A stretch of 49,022 bases of DNA from Syncephalis fuscata (Eukaryota > Zoopagomycota > Zoopagomycetes > Zoopagales > Piptocephalidaceae), in the NCBI GenBank assembly GCA_025786725.1, contig JAHLTZ010000074.1, positions 1-49,022 on the forward strand, in the 5' to 3' direction. Each line of letters starts with the position of its first letter. Position 1 is the first letter of the stretch. The notes under the pieces were generated by a model. The model had not been told where the DNA came from and did not search any database. It saw nothing but the letters and a program-made list of their open reading frames with translations. Positions 11,580 through 25,200 of the stretch are shown here, one piece after another. The position numbers and the translations under genes are program-made.

Positions 11580-13321
11580 TCATGTTGATTCAGTCTTCGT
11601 TTTAATAATTTTGTTGGATTTTATAGTGTCCGTTGCTGGTATACGTTCAGATACTTGCCGGTATGGATCATTTTCAAATAACCATCTTATAATATAGATC
11701 AATTAGATTAGAGTCAATCCAGTTTAGTATTGATTAATGATAGTTCATTAGTGTGTTGTTGTTGTTGTTGTTACTTACGATTTAAGGGTAGGGAACCGTG
11801 GTTCTACTCTAGAAGCTAGATAAATGTCACCGGGTCCTTCAATACGTACTAGTCTCTATTAATACCAATATATATATATATATATATTAGTTATAATCAT
11901 CCTGGTTACTGTATTACTTATTACCTCATTGCCTATTAAACGACGAATATACCGATAAAAGTGGCCATATAGTCTGACACTATCTTTAGTACTCGGTGTT
12001 TACTAGTCATTGAACTGGGCAGTGAATAGTCACTATTGGGTGGCAATGAAACAATAGAATCAAGCGATAGATCCCATGCCACAATCCGTCTATATTTAAT
12101 TACTATGTATTAGAATTGGTCAATATAGTACCAAGGGTACTTACCTTGGTTCTATATAGTAGACTTCACCCGGGGCCAATCCCAATCGATAGATACCACC
12201 ATACGCGTTGAGAACGAGCTGACCCCGACCAGTTATTTGTCGATTTAATAGACCATCGATGCGCTATCACCACCACCATGGTTAACCTATAGATGACTAA
12301 GTGTTTATAATATATGTATCCTACCCAGCCAAATCCTGTGGTAGATAGTCGAGTCGTTATTTTACCGGTATACGCAACTACTGCACCACGACGTGCTCCC
12401 AAATCAACACTACCATCAAGAGATAACAGGGCCAAATCTCCTAGACGTGGTGGGGCAAGTAACAAATCGGCAGCCGATCCATCAGCTTGATACTAAAATG
12501 CGCAATTAATTACATAATTTATTAATTGCGTATAGTATTTATTTGTGCAGGTAAGTGTTTATATAACAACCACAACAATAATTACCTCATCCATAAACAG
12601 TGGATCACCCACAAGACGGCCCATAACCGCTGAAGATACACCGCCATACAATGGTCGTTTAAAGATAACCTAAATTATTGTCATAATTATGGTTATGGTT
12701 ATTAATAGACGGTTAAATAGGGTGTGGTCAATGGATATTTGTTAGTTACATTTGGTGAATGGCCTACAACGATGCCCGGTGAAAGCCGTACTGTAGTACG
12801 AGGTGGTAGATGGGCCAACATGACGGCGCCTATCATTTTGAATCAATGAGCCATAATATATATGTATATATACATAATAGCTTACCTGGTCCCGCATTGA
12901 CTAGTTCAAATGATGCAGTGGTAACTTCACTTGGATGTTTTGGTGCGGCATCAATATCTAAATAGAACCATTTACATAATAAATCAATTGTATTTAATAA
13001 ATAGGCCGTGAGTGGTCTACCTGGTTGAACATGGCCAATATGACTTGACGGTGTTGTTTTTGTTGGTGGTGGTGGGGCGGGGTTAGTTGCATCATGGTCT
13101 GTAGAGTGGTTTATACGGCTATTTAACTCTTTGGGCGGCGCAACTGGTTGTGAGTTAAAGGAGAGGGCCACATAGTTGCGGACAACGCTAGTTGGTGACC
13201 AACTCGATGTTGCGTAGATCTTTGTCGATCGTCGTAGCATAAGTAGGCACAAAGACGAGGATCTTAAAAAGAAATAGCGAATCCCAAATGAACAAGTGGC
13301 AATATCGATACTTCTAGCCAT
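11580..13321 (-). CDS. AIM24: AIM24-family mitochondrial protein
   Basis: AIM24-type protein (TRAP-like beta fold), which in yeast is an inner-membrane protein affecting cristae/MICOS organisation. Eight exons on the minus strand: 13321-12886, 12829-12750, 12669-12586, 12492-12325, 12263-12145, 12089-11925, 11855-11779 and 11695/11685-11580 (best acceptor gives 11685). Family hallmarks in order: FELVNAGPG then AVMLAHLPPRT, VIFKRPLYGG, LALLSLDGSVDL then AVVAYTGKI, TGRGQLVLNAYGGIYRL, and LVRIEGPGDIYLASR near the end. These match the family's 'LLAWTG', 'TGRG' and 'GP...L.SR' positions. One missing A in an AAA run (minus strand, 11999-12001) is needed in exon 6. Corrected length is 412 codons including stop. 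The first 60 residues contain several R and few acids and could be a mitochondrial presequence; M28 (MLRRSTKIY) is an alternative start. Confidence 0.88.
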
Positions 13322-13526
13322 AAAAGTACTGCTAAGGCCAGCTGGTTCCCCTGTCTCACTACAACTTTAACTACTACAACTTCAACTACTTGACACCTTT
13401 GAATTCAATTGCTGTAATGGCATTGCACTATTAAAGATACTCTCTAATCGAGACAATCCATTAGTGGCGCTTATAGGCAAGTAGAAGTCGGTAACGTCGG
13501 CGCTACTCTACTAACTGTAGCGTGCT
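13322..13526. promoter_or_regulatory. Divergent promoter region, AIM24 / GGA
   Basis: About 205 bp lie between the AIM24 start (minus) and the GGA start (plus), so the two genes probably share a compact bidirectional promoter. No recognised binding motif is claimed. Confidence 0.45.
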
Positions 13527-15751
13527 ATGGACGCGTTACCAGTACGAGCATGTCATCCAACGCAGACAGAACCTAATCTCGCGCTTAACCTTGAAGTCTG
13601 CGACTTTATCAACGAGAAACAGAAGAACTAGTAAGTAGTGCGTTGTAGGATGACAACTGATGAATAATTGGTGTATACTAGTCCGCATGATGCTGCAGTA
13701 ACTATAGTTGAGCTGGCTAATAGTAGGAATCCCACTGTATCATTATTGGCCCTAGCAGTAAGTACAAACTAGTCACTGTAAATAGGTAACAAACGAGATG
13801 TACGGTCATTTTAGTTATTGGACCACTGTATGAAGAATTGTGGTCATGCATTTCACTTGCATGTTGCTACTAAGGACTTTCTTAATGAATTGGTTAAGCG
13901 CTTTCCAGAACATCCACCGGTAATCTAGAATGGATAACAGTGGATGGCATAATATAAGCTTACAAGGCAGTTGGACAATGAATAGGCGCATTTAACACAT
14001 TCACAGCGACGTATACTAGAGATGTTACAAGAATGGCGACTGACCATTGCTGCTCATTCAAGATATAAAGAGGATCTACGGGCGATAGAGGATATGGCAC
14101 GATTACTTGAATATAAAGGTGAATAGATGGAGTAGTTATAGATTAAGGCTTACTATAAGTATATATATGTATATGTATATATATTCTAGGTTATATGTTA
14201 CCAAGAGTACAGGCGGATAAATCATCGTTGATGCCAAAACAGGCAAGTAATAGGAGAGAGAGAAAAGAGAGTTGATATAATATATAATAGTTGGTAGTAC
14301 TTATGGATCAATGTTTATATTTATAGACACTTCGATCAGCCGATGAACTTGAAGAGGAAGATCGAGCAGCACAGGCAGCGGTAAGTAATTGGATGTAAAT
14401 AGTGTAAGTTAGTATATTTATAGATGTGGTATAGAAATTGCAAGAATTGATTCGTAAAGGCACACCAGCCGCTTTACGAGAAGCTAATGAATTGATGAAA
14501 GTAATGACTGGATTTGTAAGTAGTATTACCTTTTAGTTTAGAGACGGGAAAAAGCTAAATATATTAATATGGATTCTATGCGATGGTATAGGATCGTGAT
14601 GGACAGCGAGACTACCAGGAAGAAGTTAGCCAAGTGCTTGATGGCATTGAAAAACAAATTATTGAAGCCAATGATTTTATTACCGGTTTAGAGCCGAGTG
14701 AAGAGCGTCTGAATCGTCAACGGTTGGCAGTAAGTAGCTTACTCGTTTAGGTTTAGTGTATTGATTTGGTATAGACTTTGTTAAGTGAATGTAAAGCATC
14801 ACAAGTTAAAATACAGAAAATGATTACCGAGACCGAAGACGATGAACATACAGGTAAATGACGGGTAGTTAATGTAGAGGGTTATTTTACCAAGTTGTTG
14901 ATGTAGAGCGGCTATTACTGTTGAATGACATGATATTGGATGTGATTAATAAGCATGATTTGCTACGACATGGTAAATCGGCTAAAGAAGTCGAGGCACC
15001 AAAGTAAGTTGTACGGTTAAAGTGGCATGGTTATAGGATTAAGTATTGTGGTAGGCCTAGTGCGCCACCGATCATTGATTCACCTTCATTGATTGATATG
15101 GGATCAGTCGAGGAGAATCAAGGGCGTTCCAAAGTTACCTGGGGTGCTGCAGCTTCTACACCGGCTCTAGAGATGGAGAGTACATCGGCCGAAACTGTTC
15201 TTAACGATCTACTTGGGCTATCGTTTAATGTAAGCTTATTTAATATAAATTAATTGTAGAGTTTAATGGTGTGTGTGTGTGTATGGTACGTAGAATGATG
15301 CAGCACGAACACCTAGTCCGGCCATGGGAGCGATTGCTTTGCCAACAGGTAAGTCATTTGCATTAAGTAAGCCTTTGATTAGTAATGGCTATTATGATTG
15401 TAGGAGTGAATCAAGGCCGTAAGTAAATAGTGAAGCAAAGGAGTGATGGTACACTATCAATATTAACGTAGAATGTAGTGACACAGCCACTAGTAGCTCT
15501 TCCCGGTACAAGTCCATCTAATAGTATGCTTACCCCACTGCAACCTACACGTAAGTGTTAAAAGTTGATTAAATGATTAAAACTTTACATGATTGATTAT
15601 AGCATCTCGTCCCCTATCCAATCACTCGGCAGCATCTACATCCTCTTATACCAATAATAATAATAGTAACGATAATAATAATAATAGTTCATCAGCATCA
15701 ACAAGCCAGGATCCATTTAGCGATTTGCTAGGATCATGGACGTCAAAATAG
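13527..15751 (+). CDS. GGA: GGA-type VHS/GAT clathrin adaptor without an ear domain
   Basis: Sorting adaptor of the trans-Golgi/endosome route: VHS binds cargo tails and GAT binds ARF-GTP and ubiquitin. Fifteen exons join without any frame break: 13527-13630, 13682-13757, 13815-13919, 13986-14118, 14190-14242, 14327-14380, 14435-14515, 14592-14729, 14775-14853, 14907-15003, 15055-15229, 15294-15348, 15404-15418, 15479-15550 and 15603-15751 (461 residues). VHS signatures: LALNLEVCDFIN, LLALALLDHCMKNCG, TKDFLNELVKRFPEHPP and LEYKGYMLP. GGA-type GAT signatures: LRSADELEEEDRAAQAAKL, ELIRKGTPAALREANELMKV and NDMILDVINKHD. The hinge contains LNDLLGLSFN, a possible clathrin or acidic-dileucine-like motif, then an S/N-rich tail ending DPFSDLLGSW. 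The gamma-ear (GAE) domain of yeast and human GGAs is absent. Intron 5 (14243-14326) starts with GC rather than GT. Confidence 0.9.
15404..15418 (+). other. 15-nt micro-exon of the GGA gene
   Basis: A five-codon exon lies between two introns (15349-15403 and 15419-15478). It keeps the frame from ALPTG into TQPLVALPG only if the second acceptor is the AG at 15477-15478 rather than the AG seven bases upstream (15470-15471). The paired GTAAGT donors and TAG acceptors support it. Confidence 0.6.
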
Positions 15752-16717
15752 TCACAAGACCTAATAAATATGTAGTGTTGGATTAATTGCAATATCTTGG
15801 AGTTTAAAGTAGTACTTTTGAAAAGAGTTGTTATCTTTGAATATAATCTAATGGGAATTGACCATTCTATTCGTGCTCTTTAATGTTATTACTTTATTTG
15901 TAGTTAATAGTTGATTGTAACTTAAAGTTTTAATGCTGTGTGTAACATGATTTTACGTTAATAAAATAAACTATTTTGATTCTAAGCTATTATGTTGGTA
16001 CTAAATTTGATATCCAGAATAGAGTGATATATCTTTAATAATTTATTACATTTCTTAAATAGAATAAGGCAAGTATATACATAATTAACAATACTGAAAC
16101 TTTGATGTATACACGATAATAGCTGTAGAAGTGATAACAGGGTAAAGCAGGTGATCTGAGCCAATTACGGCATGTTACTATCGAAATTATGTAAGCTATG
16201 TTAAACTATACGGAGTTTAAAAGTGTTGGATTAAAGAATAATGTTACAAGGAGGTGCTTTAAAGTGTTTGTATTAAGTTAACAAGTGGTTGATTATTGGT
16301 ATTAGTCATACAATATATATATAAACTACGAAAGGATATCTGATGAATGAATGTTATTGGTTTGAAAAAGAGAAAGTTAAAGGCGATAGCGTAGATTGTA
16401 AGCTATGCAATTAATATGAGTAAATTATAATAATGCAATACAATGATTAATTAAATAAAAAATAAGTTACTTTACATCAACGATAAATATATTTGTAAAA
16501 CATATAACTTTTACTATATTGTAGAAGATGAAATGTAAATACTAAATAGCAAAATAAATAAAAAGTAAATTGAGTTGGATTATTACAAAGTGAGACAATC
16601 ATAAGCGTTAAATGACTCACTGTGCATGGATTCTATGTAGTTTCTCATGCTATTTAATTTATTGCAAGGCTTATTCTGCTATAGCAACTAGTTCTTTTAT
16701 TCGGGTTTATTTCCAAT
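15752..16717. other. AT-rich intergenic region
   Basis: It contains the presumed GGA 3' UTR and the F-box gene promoter. A 60-codon open frame on the minus strand near 16.0 kb is short, hydrophobic and without a family match, so it is treated as noise. No repeat from the flanking families is evident. Confidence 0.5.
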
Positions 16718-18283
16718 ATGTCAACGCAAGATAACAACACGTTGCCAAAGATGTGGCAAATTGTCGATATAGTTCATCATATATTGATGTTGAGTAAAGT
16801 AACTACCGCAGTTGCTTTGGCACGTACTTGCAAATCGTTGTATAGCTCTGTTTCAAGCTATAATAGTCTCTGGCACAAGCTATATCAAGTGAATTTACTC
16901 GTGATATCAACACGAACGTTGGCTGGTTACAGTGGCAATTAGAGCAGAAGCAGCAAGCAACAGAAGCAGCAACTAGTGCGGAAACCGAAACTGCGCCAAT
17001 GTTGACTTGGTTTCAGCTATACGTTCAGCGTATGAATATAGGTTTAAATTGGCAAAAGAATAAGTCAGTATCGACGATTTGTTTACCAGTACCTAGGATG
17101 AATAGACTGGTAGAATTGTGTAATTCTAAAAGATTGATTACTGCAAGCTATCCTGGTTGGATTGTAATAGCAAATTGTCGGGAATTCCAGATTAGTTTGA
17201 TTAAGCTCTTTCCAAAAAACATGACCAGTGTTCAGCCGCTAAATTTGAATATAGCTAATTTAGAAGCTATTTATAATGTAGCATTCTATCGATATCAGCA
17301 ACAAGCGAATGATGCTGATGAAGACGTGCGTGTAATTCTACATTTAGAGCGCACTGAAGAGCCAGTAGATGTACTTGAAATATGGAGCGTGAATAGTCTT
17401 CAGTTGTTGCAGACTATTGATTTTGGTGATCAGTGGGACGGTAGAATTGTAAACTCGTTTTTGATTTTTCAAAAAGCCCAAATAATCGCAGCACCCAATT
17501 ATTCTATAGCAGTTTTTAAAAGGACATATACGCAAACCTCAATTGATTAAGAATATAAACATGTACACAAAATATAACTGTATTCTACACACGGCGGACA
17601 GCAAAAAAATCATTATCTTGGAATACTTTATGCAAAAAACTATAGTAAAATATAGTATAAGCCGCGTTTTGTTGACTCCCGATGCCAACCTGAGGCTGAA
17701 TGATGACGATAATGTGCAAATAACTCAACTTGGCTCAGGCCAGTTTACTGCACCCAATAATTCATTCTGTTGGGATTGTAAATTTTACTCAATTGACTGC
17801 GATCGTGTATTATTTTATACTAGCACTATGTTCTGGAGTATGTCGTGTAGCAATGAAATGTTTTACCGTTGCCATATCAAAATAATATCTATAAGCAAAG
17901 GAATCATTCTCAAATGCGACCATCCAGTAAATGCTCTCGAAGCTTTGATTTTAATTCCAAAATATGAATTGGCTGTATTTTATTCAAAAAAATGCACACC
18001 AATAGTCATTATGTCGTTATTAAACGGTGAGATTCAACAGCATGCCGATATAGAAGCTGTATGCGATAGATTTTGTCACTTTCAACATATTATTGATACA
18101 ACAATTATTGGTTGTAATTATGAATCAAATCAGTATTGTATTGTTGATGTTTTAGCTGGTACAGCCAATGTCTATCCATTTCTAATACCAGATGTGGTTT
18201 ATTGTAAAGTTTCATTTAAGCATATGGTGCTAATAAATGAGGAGACTATGCTCATTACGAGCTTTGTGCCTGAACTGGTTTAA
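16718..18283 (+). CDS. F-box protein (two apparent frame breaks)
   Basis: Probable substrate-receptor subunit of an SCF ubiquitin ligase. The first 55 residues read as an F-box-like helix set: IVDIVHHILMLSKVTTAVAL, then LARTCKSLYSSV, then SLWHKLYQVN. After that a WFQLYVQR...NW segment appears, as often seen directly downstream of fungal F-boxes. The rest (residues about 110-520) is a beta-rich region with no recognised repeat; it could be a degenerate beta-propeller. Reading breaks at the TTT run 16894-16896 (one base missing) and again around the T5A4 run 17513-17521 (one base extra, or two missing). With those corrections the frame is continuous at about 521 residues. The intronless single-block layout and retained protein character on both sides of each break favour sequence error over decay. 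Substrate unknown. Confidence 0.7.
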
Positions 18284-19212
18284 TTGATTAAATATTAATA
18301 AATAGTTTATTAAGGCTGCCAGCTGATTCCGGACGTAATATATACATGATTTGGCCTCCTGTGATAGTTTTGTATATTTTTTATATTATCCTATTTTAGA
18401 ATATATTAGACCATCGATCAGTAACTGTACTAATAGCATATAAATTGATGAAGTAATGAGTGGAATAAGTAAAGTATGTTGGAGTATGTAGTGAATAGAA
18501 AGTGCTTATTATATTAGAGTGATATATAGTGGTGTGGGATAAAGTTTTAATGATGTATACCGAATATATGCATACTGGATAATAAATCTACGATGATGAG
18601 TATTTTGGACCCTGACGTCACTCACCACCCAGTTTCATGTTCAATAGAACAAATCTGTAACTCAACTGTGTGAATATTATTAAATATAGTCATTTGACAC
18701 TCAAACTACACCATAATGTATGATTTGCTGACTGTTGTCACTCACCACCCAGCATCACCTTCAATAGAACAAATCCTAGTTCAGTTACGCAAATGTTATT
18801 ACGTATAGCTATTTACACCAAATCATACTAAACAGTTAGCAAGGTATTTAATATTAAAGCTATTACACTCATATCATTGTTTAAGCGTATGCGAGTGTAA
18901 CTATCGACGTGTAACTCAATGTCATTGGACACCAAAGAGCGGTATTATAGAACATATCATTAGTAAATAACAAGTATAATAAAGGCCAGTATGGAACATC
19001 GTCAACAGTAAAACAATGACTGTATTGACATAAAAGGCTATTCTAATGGACTACAAACAGCTACTTTCTAATAAACACTTCTACATCCATCTACATAACA
19101 CCATGTGATATGAAGCAGTAGTCACTAGATTGTACCACAGTCAACTCTTATTCATCTAAACTCATCTGAATTCATTTTATTTGTATACACGTATGACCAT
19201 CTGTCTTTTTAC
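18284..19212. other. Intergenic region with a repeat remnant
   Basis: This lies between the F-box stop and the BLTP2 start. The middle (about 18555-18900) derives from the end of the AT-rich dispersed repeat, described separately. The last 300 bp, rich in CATCTA/TCATCT words, should contain the BLTP2 promoter and 5' UTR. Confidence 0.5.
18555..18900. repeat. Solo end fragment of the dispersed repeat with internal duplication
   Basis: The word ATATATGCATACTGGATAAT starts a segment that aligns with 30155-30370, the outer end of the large inverted repeat. Inside it, a segment beginning TCACTCACCACCCAG is present twice (18619 and 18739, period 120 bp), whereas the 30-kb copy has it once. This places a repeat fragment between two genes. 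Confidence 0.65.
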
Positions 19213-22200
19213 ATGCTTACCTACCTTTTATTGCTGGCTATTGGCCTAGTGGCCCTGTTACTTGCGGTGAAGCTTGTAGCGCAATGGCTATTGGCACACT
19301 TTGGGTGTAGAGTTGGCCGTGTAGGCTGGCTCCATCTACGCGACATTGAACTACGCATTCCCAACATCAGCAACACCACCACCACCAACAATGATAGTAA
19401 GCCGATGCTGCGCGTTACTATTGGCACGGTGGGGCTGCGTTTTACTTGGCAGCATCTACGCTGGATTCATCTAGCTATTTCTGATTTGCAAGTGGCATTC
19501 GACCCCGAAGCAGCCGCCCAAGCGAGCCGTGAAAAGGCGTCGCGTGAACTGGGTCGCGCCCAAGCGAAGACGGCACTTGAACAGCGCGGACGCGCATGGC
19601 AGCGCACCCAACGCGCCCAACCACTCGCCTCTATCAGCGTACCAACTACGCCGACGTCACCGACCGGACCGCACCGCTTCTTCCACCCGAGCAGCGACCA
19701 CGACACACCAAACAATGAATCGCCGTCTGCCACTGCAGCCACACCGTCTTCTTCGGGACCGAAGCGTGGACTGCAGTTGTGGTGGCTCGCCATTCGCTTC
19801 TCCAATTGGATTGGGCTTACGGTGGAGCGTATACAGCTATCGCTGATGGGAGCTGCTGCACCGGATATCACCGTAGAACTGGACCGTCTCATGGTAACCA
19901 CGACATTCTTTCAGCTTGGCTTGCGCGATGGGGGCGAGATGCTTTCGTTTGAGGGCCGTGTCGATCTACTTGGTATTGTATTAAAGACGCATTTGTTACC
20001 GGATATGCCACCTACGAGTTTGACTTCCATAGATGCATTCTCTATTGCCCTAAGTGGCAAAACAAAACTCGAACAACTTCAGTTTGAACAATTAGAACTC
20101 GATATTGATTTGGATAAGGTGGATGTCAATATACGGGCCCTCTTACACTGTATTGATTCAATACAGTCATCTCTAAATACTAAAAGTGATACCACCACTA
20201 AAAATAGTGAAGATGATGATGAATTAAATGATGAAGTAGATGATTTATTAACTACGCCATCTCATTTACTGTCCCCAGGCCGTATTCCACCACCCTATGT
20301 TACTACTAACATTAACACCAACACGTCTACTGCATCACCAGCTATTCTATCGTTACTGGGCAAGGTTAAATTGGATATACGGCGTGTATCATTTGCCTAT
20401 GCCTTAGATGAAGACTATCCAGATACATCACCGATGATTACTGTTCAATGGCGTTCATTCAGTGCTCTATTTATACTGCCTCGATTATCAGAAATGGGCA
20501 CAGAACGTAATGGTCTAATGGATGTTCAAATGACTGCTTGTAGAACTTTATTAGAGGATGCCAATTATTATCCCGTTAGACGTCATACACTTGCCTCTAT
20601 CAATGATATATCAGCTCGATTGTCAGTTGATTTCATTAATACTACACTACTACGATCACGTACCAGTATTAATATGTCACTACCTAAACTATTTGTTAAT
20701 ACAAATGTACTAGCAGTTATTCTATCCTATCAGCCATCTAGTGATCTATTAAACCCACAATCTACTTCTTCGTCGTCATCATCATCATCAAAGCCATCCA
20801 GTTCACTTTTTGCTCAATTATCTATTTTACCGGCCTTTAATATTGAATTACGATTAAATCAGCCATCGATTGCTCTATCCAATACACCACTAGATGATAC
20901 AGATACGAATATGGATACAACATCTACTATACTTATCTGTCCTGATAATGTACGACTTTATGGCTCATTAGCACCACCCGCATCGACTCACTTACCACAA
21001 CATACAACATCGACTATTCTGTCTCAATTGAGCGGTGGTCTTACGATACAAGAATCAACAATTACAGTGCAGTCTACCCATACTGCTACCTCTTGTTGTT
21101 CTACCGCTTGTTGTTTTACACTGCCTGAAGCCCATCTACAATGGATGATGGAGCCTGTATCACCGGCATCACCGCTATGGCCACAACGTTCTTTATCGAC
21201 CCGTTCTACTTATTCGCGTAATAGAGCACCGTTGTCACCGCGTATTGATGAACACCCTCCAGCCAATGAACCACGCTTTTCTATTCATATTAAAGTGCAC
21301 TTGGATGCAGTAGAAGTTGATTTATCAGCCAACACGCTAACCACCATAGGCGATATTGTAACACCACTACAATCACTCGTAGTCAAAAACAATAAATCAA
21401 CTACTACTACTATTACTTCAACAACAACATCTAATACTGGTTCTAATTGTCAAGCTATCACTGTATTATTTAGAGTGCCTACTATTTCAGTTATGATTTA
21501 TGGCCCAGGTGATCCAGATGATAATGAACAACGCGGTATTTGTATACAATCAGGCAGTATTGAATTACAAGTAGAGAAATCAACGACTGCTATGACATCA
21601 TCTCCACCACCACCACCATCATCAATGACAGATCCATTACTTATTGTTAAAGGCTATTTACAAAGTTTAACTATTCATTCATTTAAACCAGAAGTGCACT
21701 CACCGTCTTTATTATCGCGTACACGTCGACGATCAAGTGTTATTAGACCCTTAAGTACTGTGTCTAATTCAAATGGCCATTCAGCATTGACACCAGATCC
21801 ACTACTACTATCGATTGAGACGATTAACTTTTTTACCGATGCCACTGGATCACACCAACCAGTTGTATGTCATATACCAAGTATACATATGCAATTGACT
21901 CTACTTAATATGTATGCAATTGTATCAGCTATGGCCCACTTGAAGCGATTAGCTAGTTCGAGTATGGATGGTGGTGGTGAGGATAGTATTAAAATGGACA
22001 ATTCAACAACAACAACAACATCTAATGTGGCTACTACAACACGATTTGTAGTTGAATTGATGGCAGTTCATATAGACTGGCAACTAGCCAATCACGTCGA
22101 TTTAACCTTTAAGTTAAGGTGTATTCGTGCCCATTATTCATCTACTTGGTATACAGATATTGAGTCATGTAGAATGTATGGTTATATGTCTAATAGTACA

Positions 22201-25200
22201 CCAACACCATCTAGCAGAGTTAAACTACTATCGATACAGTCTCTCATTATTACGCCTAATGGTCTATCGGTAACACCGTCTAATCTGTCGTATATTTCAG
22301 TATCAGCGGCATCACTTTGTTTGTCAGTTCCCCACAAATATCGATTGGCCGATGTTATTGATAATGTGAACAACACAATTAAATCGGCCAAGTATTTATG
22401 GGCCCGTGTGTTAACGGGTGGACCGCCACCACATACCGATACACATGTAGACTTACCACGACTAGAGATTCGTATTGTCGATATGGTGTTTGAGTTGTTG
22501 GATTCGCCGTTTGAAATGGCCCTGGCGCGTATATTCCGTCTAGGTGTACCAGAACAGCGTGAACGATTGGTGCGTGAAACGATTCTAGAGAGTAAATTGA
22601 CTGCACTAGAGACCGATACGGCACAGACAGAGCCTCCAGTGGATCCAGCAGTGGCCCGTTACTTATTACTAGAGTATAATGCTAGTCGATGGGCATCCAA
22701 AATACATAATGCTACTACATCCAATACGGGATCCACTGATGTGCCATTAATGCAAGTAACGGCGCGTGATATGTTTATCAAACTGGGTCCACCGTCATTT
22801 GGCCGTGATCATTTGGCAGAATGGGTCTATACATTGGATCAATGTACACCAGCCGACTATATCTACGACTTGGGCATTCTAATGCACTTATCATGGTCAG
22901 TATCCGAGCTGACAATGCAACTACGCGACTTTCCACAGCCTCTAATTCACTTTCCACCCTCAATCAACGCAAACGATGGTGGAGGTGAACCGAGTTTTGT
23001 GTGGGAAGGTGATTTGGCAGTGTTGGAACAGGATCCATTGCCGTGTGCCTTCCGGTATGTTAAGGTGCCCATTACGGATAGAGTGACGGCGATATCGGCC
23101 CGTACTATATCACCGGTCAAGCTATTTACCGATGCCCATATATCGGTGCGTAATGGCGGCGAAACGCGTATCTGCTGGGGACCATGCATTCAACCGACCC
23201 TCGCCGAACTGAGCCATGTTATCGATACACTGACCGATCCCAGTCCCGATCCCAGCCCAAGTCTAGGTTGGTGGGATAAATTGCGACTTGTACTGCATGG
23301 CCGATTACGTCTAGACTGGTCACCACAGCAGTCGAATAATAATGACGAAGGTGGTGAATTGCATGTTAGGTTGCAGGGTGGACAGCATCCATGGGAGCGC
23401 AATCTACGCACCGCTGGACTAGCACTCGTATGGCGTGATAGTGTCAGTCTTACCTTAGGTGGTGATCAACGCATACTTGAATTCCGCAGTAAACAATTCA
23501 CCATAGCCATTCCCGATATCAGTAGATCCATAGAACGTAATAATACCAACAATACCAATCATAGTGGTGGTTCAGAGTTTGCTAAAGTATTATTGCAATT
23601 GGCGGGTGATGTGGCTATTGGTATTGCTGGTCGACTTGAACGACCACCTGATGTATCAGAATGGGTGCCGCATCATGCCATTATTACGCGTATGTCTCAT
23701 AGTATCCCCTCCAACATCACCGTAAGTTATTGCCATCATTAATATGGCTATTACTAATACAATTTATTAGAATTACGATAGTTTTAAAGGATTTAGAGCG
23801 GGCAAAGTCCATTTACAATTTATATTTGAAGCCCATCAAATGATCAATTCGATGTTAAGTAACAGTGTTCATTTAACACCCAAAACAGTACAGCACTTTT
23901 TGTCATTTATTGAGTTATTTGGGGCTGAAAAGTCACCGCCCATTCGATTGGGTCCATTATTTCCGGATATTACGAGTAAACCACCCAATTTTGGTAAACA
24001 TTTATCTAGTTTAAGATTTACATTTGGTCTATCGCCATTCACTCTTGGCTATTTCATAAGAGATGAGACCACCACTACAACCACGGTTAATAGACCGAGA
24101 AGAGGTACAACGAATACTGCCCATGACCATCATCAGCATCACCATCATGATCCATCATCTGATACGGCCACTGTGAACGATAGTCATAGCAATCATGGTG
24201 ACAACTACCATAGTGATGGCGATAATGATCATGACGATGTTGAAGAACGACATATTACACTAAGAGGTGTTAAGGCACGGGTAGAGCGATTTGATTTTGA
24301 ATTAGTTATGGAGCAGTATGAAAAGTCAGCATCTGAACTACCAGAGAACTCTATGATGAAGGCCGGATTTGGTATACAAGATGCGATGATTGATTTGATT
24401 GCCCTTGATGCACGGTCAGTTACCGTGGAGCAGGTAGAATATGATCTAGTCTACCAAGAGCCACTCGATATTGAAATGCTTCTAGAAGAGATGATGGCCA
24501 CTCATCATGATGGAGAAGGTGGCGCAGAAGATGGTGGCGATATAGATGATGAACAGCATAGTCATGCAACTGTTGAAGAATTGGCTGATGATGATAGCAG
24601 TAAAAAGAAGCAGCAACAGAACAAGAAGAAGAAGAGGGAGCGTGAAGAAGAGAAGCGTGGTATACTAAGATCGTGGATGGATATGGCTGATTTAGAGGAT
24701 ATTGATATGCCGCGTATCTATAATGTAGGGCCCACTACAGTAACTCCATTTATCTATGCCCCCCAAGCTATCTATTTCAAGCAAGGCAAAAGCAGTACTT
24801 AACGAATAGACTATCGATGGCCGGTAAAGGTAAGCAGAACAAATAGATATAGATGTAGATAAATGGCCCGTATTAACAATAACCATCATATGGATAGATG
24901 TACGAGATATTCAGTTGAATATATTTAGAGAACGGCAATCGGTATTACAAATGGATATTGCTCGTCAATCTAGATTATTAAATGAATTACATGAACATAA
25001 AAGCACTGTCATTAATACAACTGGATCAGAAAGATCACGTCGACGCACTGTAATGATTAATATTTAACTATTTAACTATTTACTAATTACATTTATTTAT
25101 TTATTAGGAAATAAGTCGGTTAAAGGCCAATTTAAAGATTGCTGCTCAACAATTGGCCATTATTGAACGACACTTGGCTGAACTTGAAAGTAATGATGGC

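Noticed and set aside
19221-23411. Antisense and alternate-frame open stretches across BLTP2 exon 1 (for example 19467-19901 minus)
   Set aside because: Shadows of a long conserved coding frame, with no independent family signal.
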